NCBI GenBank assembly: GCA_947179485.1
Contig: OX359249.1
Span: 5,704,001-5,768,000 of the forward strand
Length of the DNA: 64,000 bases
Direction: 5' to 3'
Origin: Allacma fusca
Taxonomy: Eukaryota; Arthropoda; Collembola; Symphypleona; Sminthuridae
The position numbers and the translations under genes were made by a program. How positions within the stretch are numbered: position 1 is the first letter of the stretch; every line of letters starts with the position of its first letter. The notes under the pieces are model-generated. The model was not told where the DNA came from, did not search any database, and saw nothing but the letters and a program-made list of their open reading frames with translations. Shown one piece after another: positions 10,273 through 22,090 of this stretch.

Positions 10273-12870
10273 TGTAGTGAGATTTGAGCCGTAACTAATA
10301 TCTACATTATTGTAAAATATTGCCAGATTTTTTTTAAACAGGCAAGGGCGAAGGCTTGTATGTGTGCAAGGAAGGTTTAGAAAAAACGTGCTGTTTTACT
10401 TTATTTCCTTATATAGTAAGTAACAGTCAGTCTTTTTAAGACCCTGGTATCTTAAGTTTTTTCAAAAGTTGTATTTTTTGGCTAACATGTTTAATGAAAA
10501 CACACAACAATGTACAAGATTCATCCAAGTCAAATCTTGTTCAAAGACCAAGGATTTTGAATTTATTTAACGGATGCCTGTTATTTGTAATCTCACAATA
10601 TTAATATCTATATATAATAATTATAGCCAGTCTAAAATGGGATTCTTTTACTTATGTGAAAAGAAAAATGAAGCTATGCATACGCTGATTTTAATCGCAT
10701 TTAAATCCATAGGATTGCGTTAGTGTAGTATGTACAGTGAGTTATTTTTACTAATTTATTTTACGTACATTGCATTCATATATAGGACTTGATCAATGCA
10801 TCATACCGTTAAATTATTTTCCCCATGTTTTCTCGGTTAGTTAAATATAACTTAATAATGCTGCATTTAATATTTTTCAATTTAAATTGCATTTCAATAA
10901 TATCACATGATTCAAATTTTTGTATACTAGTAAATTTCTGTTTATGGGTGGGAGAGCTATCAAAAAGAAATTGAATTAGGGATGGAACCTTGTTACGTAG
11001 TTTTGAGCAAAATCTGGTATGGATTGAACGGTAGGTTACTAATTTAATGTTCTTTTAACCCATTATGATAGCCCTATCCGTACATTTAAGTAAAGTCATG
11101 AAGGGAAAAAGTGTGGCAAACTAAATAATACAGAGTAGGTTATGTACCTATAACTCAAATCGAACAATGTCAGTTTTAGTATCATACAAATTTATTCGTA
11201 CCAATCGCCATGTTGTAGACCAACCTCTGTTTTTACAAGAGTTTTAAACATAAAGCCTTGCCTTTGGTTTGTATTTATTTTTTTAAACCACTAATAATTA
11301 GATATGCTATTTGAGAATCATTTCGATTGCAAATACTGTTGTTTGCTTATATGTTACATTATTATTGTCAATGATACCGAAATGTTACTACAACAAATGT
11401 ATCTTCAAAAACAATCAAGTACTATGCTTTCGGTTTGACTTAGAAAATTTCCGGCAGTCGTATGTATAACTTGTATGTTAATATTAGATTGTAGGGTACT
11501 TGTGATAGTCAGATAAGAAAAGTTTCTGATATTTACTCTCTTTACCACTACTACAAAAAATGCAGAAGAAGTGGTAACCATAGCATGTACCAAGTATGGA
11601 TGACTAAGTGCATGAAATCAATTATTTCAAAAAATAATAATCCAAGAGTTGTAAACTCTACCAATAATGCTGAATGTGTATTATACATGTAAGAGTAAAA
11701 CTATATTGTAATGAGTCAGGTAATACGTAATGCATTAGAGTTACATAAGTTATTGTCTATAGGAATTAATTTGTAGGAACAATATGGGATCATGTGTGTA
11801 GCGAGTGCTAATTGATACGTTAGCATGTTAGTAACTATTCTTAAAAGTGTCATCTGTAATTGTATGTACGTTGGGGTAAATTTAAGGTCATATTATGGAA
11901 ATGAGAGAAAGAGAGACCGAAGGAAAACAAATTATGTTTTTAGTTTTAAAAAAGCGTTCTATATAAGACTAGTAATAATTAGAGACCTACACTTGATTTA
12001 ACTTCATGTATAAGTGTAATAACATGTGTTGGCGTGCTACAATAATAATAGTAATACTTCGAACTTGAATATCACATGAGTCATTACGAGACTGAATGCA
12101 TGTTTGTGCTCTTGTTAATTTTGAGCAACATTATTCAATAGTGTAATAATTATTATGTTGTTCACTTTTTTCTTACATAATATCATTGCCGCCCCGATTA
12201 AGTTACAATGTCTTATTATTAATAATGATCACAGTATGTATGTCTGTAAAACTATTCTTTAAAATTCTGCCAACCTTACATACAATTATTTTTAAGCGCC
12301 CCACAAAACAGTACGTTTTCAGTTTATTGTACACTTTCATATAGTTTAATAGACCTTTACTCAAATTACAATATGATTCGTGTTGATACATATCATTTCT
12401 GTGCTCAAGCACTGTATGTATGCATGTTTTGTAAAATTCAGGGATTATGAATTTCCTCCCAGGATTATGTTCGACAAGCCAATATATTTGAATGTTTAAA
12501 ATCATTGAAAATATGAGTGACATTTTTGTATTTCCAGAGTGTTAAAAATAATTTAAATGTTAGCTTTTATCAAATACCTTTATAAATTATTTAATTAACT
12601 TGATTCCCCTATGTTGAGTTTACGCCTGTAAAACTGTCATATATTGTATATGGACTATTATTGGAACTTAAACAACCGGAGCAGACACAGCTTGTACAAG
12701 AAATACGAGGAAGAAGAGAAGTGTATACATTGGAAAATTTTTGACAACGACAATCGACGAAAACCCAAGGAACAATTATTCCATTGTAAAACAGAACCCC
12801 AAAAGGTCCCAAGTTTCATCAAGTCAAAATCATATATGCAAGTTCAAAATAAAATGCAAGAAATAATGTC
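10273..12870 (+). other. Probable long 3'UTR of STRIP
   Basis: About 2.6 kb of AT-rich sequence follows the STRIP stop codon with no recognisable coding frame and none of the MITE ends that crowd the rest of the window; the first clear ones appear near 13.6 kb. The first canonical AATAAA I noticed after the stop is at 12848-12853. Many ATTTA and TGTANNTA words are present, as is usual in AU-rich 3'UTRs. The extent is inferred, and a shorter UTR using a variant poly(A) signal is possible. Confidence 0.45.
12848..12853 (+). terminator. Candidate STRIP polyadenylation signal
   Basis: A canonical AATAAA hexamer lies at 12848-12853, followed by TGTCTGTACAAGTT, a mildly U/G-rich stretch. It is the first AATAAA I noticed downstream of the STRIP stop codon and comes before the first MITE cluster. 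This is weak evidence on its own in AT-rich DNA. Confidence 0.3.
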
Positions 12871-13595
12871 TGTACAAGTTTAATTATTACTGTATAATAC
12901 TAATTATTTATTATTTTCAAACTTACACGTTTTTTCACCGGTACTCAACACATACACAAAATAAGCTATAAAAATTCAAACCTAGGTCGATTTCCATTAG
13001 ACACACAAAATTGTCGCCGTCCGTCAGACAGTGGTTTGTTAACTGAGGAGTTAATTACAATGAAGCCGGTTATGACTCTAAATTTGAGTCTCGAGACTTA
13101 GGAGCGGAACCATTACCAAAAATCGCCAAGTACCATAGTAGTATATTTACCTATACGATAATAGATCAACAGACAAAAAAAATTAACAATACAAAGCTAT
13201 AATATGATACAACAAGTTGTTCAATCTCAAGGACTCTGTAACCTTACTTTATGGAAGGGTATCTTTTTTTTAAAAAAAATAATCACAACTTATTTTTTTG
13301 ATGTGCGAATCATCGTTTGTATACACCGGACTGATCCTTACAGTTTATACATACGTCACTGCTGTTTTTCCATATATACAAAAGATATCAGTTGATAAAG
13401 TCAGTTGTACCTTTTTATTATCTTATTTGCAAGTAATTAATAATAATTACTGTAAGAGTTTAACTTTTTTTTTCCTTATGTCACTTATCAATTTTAGCCT
13501 TTGATGTCATTTGATGGAAGTTGTAAAAATACATGAAGTAACTCATAGTCAATGGGAACACCCATTGTTCACTTTGTTATCTCTCCATATATACT

Positions 13596-13772
13596 TTTCA
13601 CTATCGCTATAAGAGCGCCCTTAAATCGAGCAAAATTTTACTCTTATAATGGCATGCTCTTATTACGAGAGAAATTAACATTGAAGTATGTGGGGGGATG
13701 TGTGGAAATATTTTTGTCATATAGAGAAATCTGTCAATTCTTAAAGGGGTCTCTTATAGTGAGAGTACTCTG
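13596..13772. mobile_element. MITE, first of a side-by-side pair
   Basis: The left end (ACTATCGCTATAAGAGCGCC from 13600) and right end (GTCTCTTATAGTGAGAGTAC followed by TCTG) fit the dispersed family. The interior holds CTCTTATAATGGCATGCTCT and GAGAAATTAACATTGAAG, which are shared with the next copy. The first bases of the left end are degraded. Confidence 0.6.
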
Positions 13773-13774
13773 CT

Positions 13775-13953
13775 CAGTGAACTCCCTGTATAAGAGTCTA
13801 CTAAAATTTAATAAAATTGACTCTTTTAATGGCATACTTTTATAAGCAGAAAAATTAACATTTTAGTCGCCGTGACTGTATCCAATATGTATATTTATGT
13901 CCCTATGGAGAAAATGCTCTTTTAAGGGAGTCTCTTGCAGGGAGAGTACACTG
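13775..13953. mobile_element. MITE, second of a side-by-side pair
   Basis: A 179-bp copy runs from CAGTGAACTCCCTGTATAAG to GGGAGAGTACACTG, followed by TA at 13954-13955. The interior CTCTTTTAATGGCATACTTT and AAAAATTAACATTTTAG align with the preceding copy, as does the GTCCCTATGGAGAAAATGCT stretch before the right end. Two bases separate it from its neighbour, so this is either a nested insertion or a tandem duplication. Confidence 0.65.
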
Positions 13954-14079
13954 TACGTAGGTCTGTAGTTCGAAGTAGTGTAGATTACTTGTATGTGAGT
14001 TCTTAGATATGGTTAATTAATTATTAACAATAATACAATTATTTGCGCTCTGGCTATATATTCTATCACTAGTGCTAAG

Positions 14080-14244
14080 CAGTGAAACCTCGTTATAAGA
14101 GATTCGGAACGGACCGGAGATTTTGTCCCTCATAAGCAGTTTTTAAGCATTGTGTGATTGGATAGCAGTGGGATTTAGTAATATCTGTGTTCCTTATAGT
14201 GAGAAATTCCGTACAAACCGGTCCGTTATAACCAGATTTTACTG
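14080..14244. mobile_element. MITE of a related but distinct family (CCTCGTTATAA ends)
   Basis: A 165-bp element has ends CAGTGAAACCTCGTTATAAG and, in complement, CAGTAAAATCTGGTTATAAC. Both arms also contain AACGGACCGG about 35 bp in, so the inverted repeat is around 38 bp. Such CAGT...CTCGTTATAA termini are common in pogo/Tigger-like elements. Flanking TA is not visible. Confidence 0.7.
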
Positions 14245-17200
14245 CACTCCCACGTAATAGAGACGGCGTTCTTACTAAGTACGTGTTTAAGTGTAGTTTT
14301 GAGTAGAATTTTTTTTATCAGTTTTCTCTTACTCAAAACTTTGTTGTTATGTTAGACAATACAAGTACCTCAATAGTATGGCTGCAGCTTGTTACTAAAA
14401 TTAATATCCAATCCAGTCTATTTACCCAATACAAGAACGTTGGTAATAAAAGTTGGTTTTAATCGTTTCAGTCCTCCTTTGCTTCATTTCATTTCCATTT
14501 TTAATTATTTACTAATGAACTATGCATTATTTCTTTGACAATATGTGCTTCAATTGTCTTAATGACTTTACTGTGAGCTTCTAATTTTTTTTCGTGACTT
14601 GGTGTATGCTGAAAAAATGTAAGCATAAATTAACGTCAGTTGTTTTTATGCCTTTGCAACATATTATTTCAGCAATTGTTTTTGACATTTTATTTCAACA
14701 TTTTATCTTGACAGGGCGAAAGTACGTGGAAAAAATATTGAGAAAGAAGAGCAAATGAGGAGTTTAAAATAAATTACTAGTGTGGTAAAAAATCCTCTTA
14801 CAAGTCCTAGGAGAGATTTCGATGTTACAACGTTGAACGAATTTTTGCAAAAAAGCACATGAACTACAATATTCATTTGTTCTCCTGCAATAATCACTTT
14901 TTTTATTATATTACATCACTTAAAAAAATTACTTTTACTTAAACCACATACACAATTACATGTGTATGTTGCAAAATCCCTACCTGTTTTACGTAATTAT
15001 GATCACTCGTGCTGACCAATTCATAGACAAATTAGGAGCTACAATATTCCGACGAGCTTCAAACTTCACAGGGTGACATGAACATTTTCCTTGCAGACTG
15101 TAGAAGGATATTTCCATCGTACTAAATTTCAGTTCTAGTGACGAATTTGTTCGCTGTTAATGGTAATATTGACCTAGGTCACTACAAATAAATGCCAAAA
15201 TAAAGTAAGTAGGTCAGGTGCTACAAAATCGGCGAATTTATTAATTTTGTATAGCTATTTGTTATTTAGTCAAGGAAAATGATCCCAACATTGCCTTACA
15301 TTATTGACCCCTGTGACCACAAATATTGACCTAGGTCAAAGGAAATAATTTCATGATATCTGGAAGAATCCAAAGAGTGAGGGAACTCAATATTTCCCAC
15401 CGAGGTGTCTAATGTGGACTAGAGGAGAGAAATGAGTTATGACATCCTGTAGACTGCCTTGTATTGTGAATGATGTACATACTTACTCCGTCTTGCTCAT
15501 AAGCTGCCTTGAAAGTGACAATAACCTGTATTTCACATGATGGACAGTCATGAACTTCTTTTTAGGTCTTTTACAATAGTACATATGCACATGACTCTGA
15601 GCTATCGCAAGTGTGATAAGTAAATGAAACTCACAATCAGATATGGAGAAATGGCTTGAATTAATTCAGCGAGAATAAAATTTGTTGTGAAAGGCAGATT
15701 ATAAAAATGAGGAAAAAATTGTTTTCAAAATATCTCCTTCCATTAATATTCACGCCTGATATTTGTTTACACTGAGAGTCTCTTTTGCAGGCGGACTCTC
15801 CCTTTTTAATATGACCAGCGCACAACATCCCAGCTACTATTTACCAAGTTTCCCAAATGAGAGATGTTTTTACAAAACGGGGGACACTTGTGAATGTTCC
15901 CGCAATCAGGGATGGCGGCCCATAAAGATATTTTTCTCTTAGTAAAGTCTAAAGCATTAAGTAAATTTTGACATATTCCCGTTTACCAGATTAATACTTT
16001 TGTGTCATTACAAGAGAAATTTTCCTGTGATTTACGTAGGTGTGCAATTGACAGTGGACTCTTTCACAGGAGGACATGATTTGATGGGTGGCTTTTGACA
16101 CCTCACAAACACTATGGGAGTCAAGGATTTGTCCTGTAAAAATGTTATTTTGGAAAACATGTTGAAACTTTTGCATAATGTTGGGCCCATTGTAACGCCC
16201 CTCGTTCTTTCATTCTCGATGTTATGCTCGTTCATTGTGTAAGGGATTTATATGGGGGGAAGAGTTTTACATTAAAAATACATCACATTAGAATCAACAA
16301 CCAAGGGAGATTACATTAGGGTCATAATACTGGGCTCGATCAGATGTGACGGGAGACAAGAGAAATCTTTTCCCAAACACAAACGTAGATACACACAAGG
16401 AGAGACGAAGGAAAGGTTTAAATGTAAATTTCCCCAAGATCCGAGATGACGTTTTGAGTATGTACAAGTTTACATGATACCGTCAAGAAGACTATCCATG
16501 ACGGATCTAATGAACTTGTCCACGATGGGAGTAAACCTTTTATGCACATGTTATTCCAAAACCTCTTCCTGCCCCTCTGACCCTATAGAACCAATGGTAA
16601 ATATAAAATCAGTTTTGTTATTCCCATTTTGCAGCCACTTTTTCTTCAAAATTGTCTCACTTTCCCCCCCAAAATCCAAGTCTATATTTCTGAATTCACA
16701 AAATTTTGACGCAATGCAGGCATATTTTGAGAAGTTTAATTTTGCTTACTGAAATGATCGCACATTTTGCACAAAATTTTAGCCCACATAGAAGACAATA
16801 TTAAAAATGTGATTTGGACAATTTGACTTGACTCAAACAATGGGAAAAAATATATAAAAAATAACAATTTTCCTATTTTGTAGATAATCCCCCAAATTTA
16901 TATAATTTCATTCATTGACCTAAGTGATTATTTTTAGGCGTAGGGGTTACAAACATGAAGTAAAGTCGAAAGAAAGTAATTAGAATTGACATTCACATTT
17001 AGCATTTTACACTTCACCTTTGACCTTAACTTTTAGAGATAATTGTTTATTTGAGGATTTATTGAGAATTCCCGATTGAGGGTTCTCCCACAACTTACAA
17101 TCGGAGCTCAAAGCCCTACATTAATCTCCGAGATCTAGAACATGAGCAAGGTCAAACGAATTTTCCCCCACTATTGTCCCTAATATGGGTCATGGGGGAG

Positions 17201-18927
17201 ACGAAGATTTAGTGACGCCATGAATATATAAATACATGTATGTATTTCTCCAGTCCATGAGTTGGAACTGCAGGAAGAGAATAAAAAGGAAGTGGGTTGG
17301 GTCTGAGACGAAAAGTGCTTTTTAACCAGGAAATTATTATTCTCTTTCATCTTTTTTTTCCAAAACATAAACCTGAGAGGATGCATGATGATGAGGACAC
17401 AATGATGGTAAGAAGCTCATCTAAAAATTTACGTCCACAATGTTTCTTCCTAATTTGGAAACTTTCAATGAGTTCCTACAATCTTGTCTATCCATTTAGT
17501 CTTGTATGTGCGGGCAGGGCTGGGAGATGAACAAGTCTTCTTTGGCATGGCTTCTTCCCTTCTCTTCATGGAATAAATATCCCTGGAGTAACTCCTGGAT
17601 TAAATGTCCTCCCGTGTAGTGTAATTCAAAACAAAAAAAAAAGTTCATGCCCATATGTCGGAGAGTCTCAGGCCTCAGCACTTAAATTACTTTTTCCGCA
17701 TAAAGTTTTCCCTTCAAAGACCTTCTCACAGTCCTCACTAGCCACGTCCACTGACCTCTATCTCGAGAAACGTTTCCTAAAAGTTTGACACTCCCTTGAC
17801 TCTTGAGATGCTCTTATTGGGACGAGATTATCATTATGCTAATTTACCCCAGTATTTTTGATCCTATAGAAAATACACCGGGATGACTTGGAACGAACTA
17901 CATTGCTCAATTCAAGCACTTTATGAAGGCACCCTTTAAAAGGTCCTAATTTTAGACTTTTTACAGTAAAGCTTTTCTCATGAGAAATATTAATAGGAAA
18001 ATGTGTCTAAATATTTCCGCCCCAGTAGAAAAAATGCACTTACAGGGAGTGGGCCCTTTACGGTGCAGTCTCTTTATTAGAGCATCTTCGAAGCCCTTAC
18101 AATTTTATTGCTCCAGTAACGAGCTATTTTAAAGTTACAAAATTAACCCAATTGTAACAAATGGGAGAATCCCAAAGTATTACCGGATCTCATACAAAAA
18201 AATAATATTATTACGGGATCTGTTATGACAGCAATTGCTGTACAATAAACTGTCCCTCCAGCGACATTTTCCCAACAACGATATTTCTCAATTTCTGTGG
18301 GCCAAAATTTGCAGAGCTACATCGTGCAGCATGAATACACACGGGGAACAAGAGCCTAAAATTTTTTCCCAAGGAGAATCCCTTACTAGAAACCTCAACC
18401 TGTACATGTAGAAATGAAGGTAATGAGAAAAATTAATTAAAGTTCGTCCTAAAAGCAGGAAATTGTAAATTATGTCCATACAAATATTCTTACAAGGGGA
18501 AATGTTATAACGAGAACTTACAGTACATAAGACCTTGTGTGTGTGTTATGTATGTTGCTTATTTGTGGTGAGGTCGGTTCAATAATAATTCATTTTGAGA
18601 TACTATCGAGAGATTCCTCCATTAAATGGTTCTCCAATACTCCAGCCAATAATAATGCAGAGGTAGCCTGAGCTTGAGATCTGGTCCTTTCACTTTTCTG
18701 GACATCACCTCAGAGCCCAAGCCAGTAGTAATAATGAGTGCCTACTTAATGTCACTTCTTCCTTTTTCATCTGGGATGGGCGTTAGCCCTTGATGAACTT
18801 CTGGTAAACATGATAAAAAAAATCATGGAGATTGCATCAGAGTATACGTCCAAGACCAGAACTCCAGGTCGTCCCCATGTCTCAAAGCGCTATGAAGTTA
18901 GCAAAAACTACCTTAGGCCTTCAGATT
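14245..18927. other. Intergenic DNA with few MITE ends
   Basis: No gene recognised. Two copies of the palindrome TGACCTAGGTCA lie at 15170-15181 and 15327-15338. A decayed MITE-like segment (TACAGTAAAGCTTTTCTCAT to GGAGTGGGCCCTTTACGGTG) occupies about 17963-18075, and a right end GTTATAACGAGAACTTACAG lies at 18504-18523. Confidence 0.5.
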
Positions 18928-18999
18928 AGCAGAGTGGCGCAGTGGAAGCGTGCTGGGCCCATAACCCAGAGGTCCGTGGATCGAAACCACGCTCTGCTA
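18928..18999 (+). tRNA. tRNA-iMet: Initiator tRNA-Met (CAT anticodon)
   Basis: A 72-nt cytosolic initiator tRNA folds cleanly. The acceptor stem AGCAGAG (18928-18934) pairs with CTCTGCT (18992-18998), with discriminator A. The anticodon CAT is at 18960-18962, in the GGGC-CCATAA-CCCA arm typical of initiators. The T arm pairs CGTGG with CCACG around the loop ATCGAAA. The A1:T72 pair, the GGG:CCC anticodon-stem pairs, and A54 with A60 in the T loop are all eukaryotic initiator hallmarks. There is no intron and CCA is not encoded. The A-box is TGGCGCAGTGG and the B-box is around GGATCGAAACC. The T stem (CGTGG/CCACG) differs from the common GATGG/CCATC by a change that keeps pairing, so the gene looks functional. 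Confidence 0.95.
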
Positions 19000-19004
19000 A
19001 CTAA

Positions 19005-19009
19005 TTTTT
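19005..19009 (+). terminator. RNA polymerase III terminator of tRNA-iMet
   Basis: A run of five T residues lies six bases past the tRNA discriminator base, the standard position for a Pol III stop. Confidence 0.8.
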
Positions 19010-20362
19010 GCTTGTTTTAAATATTTTCCAATACTACCTATATTTTGAATTATATTTTGCTCCCCTTGTAACGGCTCCCCTAAAATTAGTACACTTTTCC
19101 TGTGCACTCTTCCCATGCTCTGAGAAGGAGAGAAATTAATACAGGAGCAAATGGGAAAGTGACAAAAGGCTTTTGTTACCTCAGAAAATACTCCTACAAA
19201 AACTACTAATTCCAGAGTCAACCCACAAATGACTGCGTTCAGGATAGGGACGGGTGTGCATAAATGGATTGAATTCAAGTACCTGTGACAACCTGTAAAC
19301 TTGATTAAGTTACACAGTGCAATCTTGTTGTAATGGCACCCTTGTCAGGGCTAGACCCATTACTAAATACCATTACAAATTTTGTAGCTCTGGAGAGCTA
19401 ACAGAAAGAGTACGAAAAAAGTTGGCTCACCTCAAGGTGACAATGCTGGTCTGACTTGGGTCTGTAATGTAAGGAGAGGATACAATCTCTACTCCTCCTG
19501 CTCGCGAAACTGGAGTAATTAGGAAAGGGAAGGAGAAGTTCGCAGTGAGTGCACCTGCTCATTGAGCCAATGACAGAATACAATGTAATTATCTACATTC
19601 ATCTAATTGTGGTCTACTCTACCGAGAATAATTAATCCTTCACCGACCACAGACCCCAACCAGCTCATTAAGTCCACAGGGAGGGAAATTAGAGAGGTTT
19701 CTCAGATCAACCGGAAGTCCCATTGAGCAAGGGTAAGACAAACAGACTTGTCTGTACAGTGCACTCTCCTTTTGTACAGTACAGGAACCCCTGGGCAGAG
19801 AGTTGCAAAATTCCCCTCCTACGAGTATCCACACTTGCAGTGTGCTGATAAATAAACATTATCTGGAGCCAGACTAATAATTGAGTCTGAATCATTTTTG
19901 TGCACTATAGGGTCCACTCAATATATGACATTAGCCCAAGGAGTGAGAAAGTCCAGCTCTAATAGCATAATCTTATAAATGGAGATTGTCTGGTGAAGGG
20001 AGAGGAACTTCATAGGATCATCAATGCATATATGACAAAATCCTTGTTGAACGGGACTCTCCTCCAATACTTTTGTCCGTATTGAGAAAATGCTCTTAGA
20101 AGAGCGTCGCTCCTAAGAACAATCATAATTACTTGTAGATGCCATCACGCTCTTGTACAGAGTTTTCGTACACTGGAGCAAGGCTCTTCTATGTATAGAC
20201 AATACTCTTATAAGGAAGTCTCTTAAAGTGGATCATGGATCTCAGTTGGATAGTCAGAATAATATAACCTGATCGGAACCCACTCATTCCTCCCGTTCCT
20301 TCAAGATCAGGAACTTTAGTTCGGTAGATGGCGCAAGCAACCTCGAAAATGCTATTTAACAA

Positions 20363-20413
20363 CTCTCTCTCTCTCTCTCTCTCTCTCGCAGCTCTGATCC
20401 TCTCTCTCTCTCC
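20363..20413. repeat. (CT)n microsatellite, two runs
   Basis: Runs at 20363-20387 and 20400-20413 are separated by GCAGCTCTGATC. Confidence 0.95.
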
Positions 20414-20885
20414 TTGATGCCTGGAAGGAAGTTATTATCAAAATTGCCAGAAAAGGTATAAAATCCTACAGATAATGTTTTCATCACTAGTAAGTAAATC
20501 ACTGCTGGCTGTTAAACGTCAAAAATATCAATTGATGGGATAAATAGCTCTGACAATAAGGAACCGTCCGAAACCCCCAGAGGAGTGCCTGATGATAAAA
20601 AAAATTCTGCTCTGAGGATAATAATCAGGAATCCCTTCAAGGGATTTATTATTGACGGTCCATACATACGCTCTAAATATAATAATTATTCTCGATTCCC
20701 AGTCAAAAATAATTAAATCCAGCATGCATGGGTTCCCTTCGGGGGGAAAAATACATGAGAAAAAAGTAAGTTTCGTGTTGTAAGGAAATGTGTAATTAGT
20801 CATTTTGGGGAACAAATTAAATCTATTTGGAACATTGTAGGGAAAAACGTGGATTTGATAGTAACATGAGCATATTTGAATTTGA

Positions 20886-21054
20886 GGCTGTCTTTACAAG
20901 AGCACCCTTGAATAATTACCATCATTTGATTTGAACTTAAAAGCTCTAACGTAAAAAAGTTAACTTTGCCGTAAATAGGAATTTGTCTTTTTGTTCTTGC
21001 CCCTGTATTGAAAATGCTCTTTAATGCAGTCTCTCATATAAAGAGCTCACTCTA
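20886..21054. mobile_element. Decayed MITE
   Basis: The left end GTCTTTACAAGAGCACCCTT and right part AAAATGCTCTTTAATGCAGT with CTCATATAAAGAGCTCACTC match the dispersed family, including the interior AAGTTAACTTTGCCGTAAAT. The terminal CAGT and CACTG are eroded, so the limits are approximate. Confidence 0.5.
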
Positions 21055-21082
21055 TCTTTAGAACTAACAACAATAATTTTTA

Positions 21083-21248
21083 CAGTAGAGTTTCTCTACA
21101 AGAGCATCCTTGCATAACTAACATTCTCCCTGGAATGGCTCATAACGTATTTGCAGGTATTGCTTTAAAACTCCTAAAATGACAGTTCCCTTATAATGCA
21201 CAAAAATAATTCAAGTCCATGGGGTGTCAGTGTCAGGAGAATAGACTG
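21083..21248. mobile_element. MITE with TA on both flanks
   Basis: A 166-bp copy starts CAGTAGAGTTTCTCTACAAG and ends GGAGAATAGACTG, with TA immediately outside at 21081-21082 and 21249-21250. The inverted ends are degenerate, matching at roughly half of the outer 27 positions, so it appears old. Confidence 0.55.
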
Positions 21249-21871
21249 TACAGGGAGGGTTGAGCTGAAGTGTGGTTATAAAAAAAAAACAAAGACCGTT
21301 CCATATAAAAGATGGGCTGCGGTTGATTGTGTGACTCGGAGGAGAATTAAGATTTCAATTTAAATCAATCGCAGCATTCCCACATATAATTACGGGATTA
21401 AGAATAAAATTACTTGATTTACAAGGAGGGATGAGAGGGCTCTTGAGAGGGATGGAAGTCATCGCCATGTAGAACTGGGAGAGTTTAAATTGTATAAAGG
21501 AACCCTTTTAGGCCGGAGCATATGGAGAGTTGATAGCTTACATTTTATTTAGTTGCTCCGAGAGACGTCCGTAATTCCCTTAAAGAGAAATATGACAAAA
21601 GGGAAGAAATTCCTATCTAGGATTTAAATGCTTTTTGGGATGATAGGACCGAGAAGCGAGTCTCCTCCAGGACCTTTCATTACAGTAAAAGTAATGTACT
21701 TGCGGCAGTGCCAATAATGATAGGTTTATGAGCTTCATTTTTTCAACAGGCTTTTTTCCTCGAAGACAGTTCCTCCGTCCGCTCTTAAAAGGGTGGGAGA
21801 GCCGCAACAGGGTGTACACATTGGGAAGGAAATGGTGGGAGTCTGGAGGTAGGGAGAGGAAGATCCTTACA

Positions 21872-22090
21872 CAGTGTACTGTCCTTAGAACCGCATCCCC
21901 CCCCCACAAATATAGATACACAAATCCGAGACCTATAATCCCCCATGCTTTTGTAAGGAACAAAAATTGATATTGTGGAATTGTGGTAGAGGGAATTTCT
22001 CTGTACTATTTTCCCTCCTTTGAAGGAACTGCTCTTAGTATCAAAGGAAATACTCTTGTTGAGGGGATCTGTTGTAGTGAGAGTACACTG
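21872..22090. mobile_element. MITE copy
   Basis: The left end CAGTGTACTGTCCTTAGAAC faces the right end ATCTGTTGTAGTGAGAGTAC followed by ACTG, both of the dispersed family. The interior contains TCAAAGGAAATACTCTTGTT, a variant of the usual AAAATGCTCTTATAAG. No clear TA duplication remains. Confidence 0.55.
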
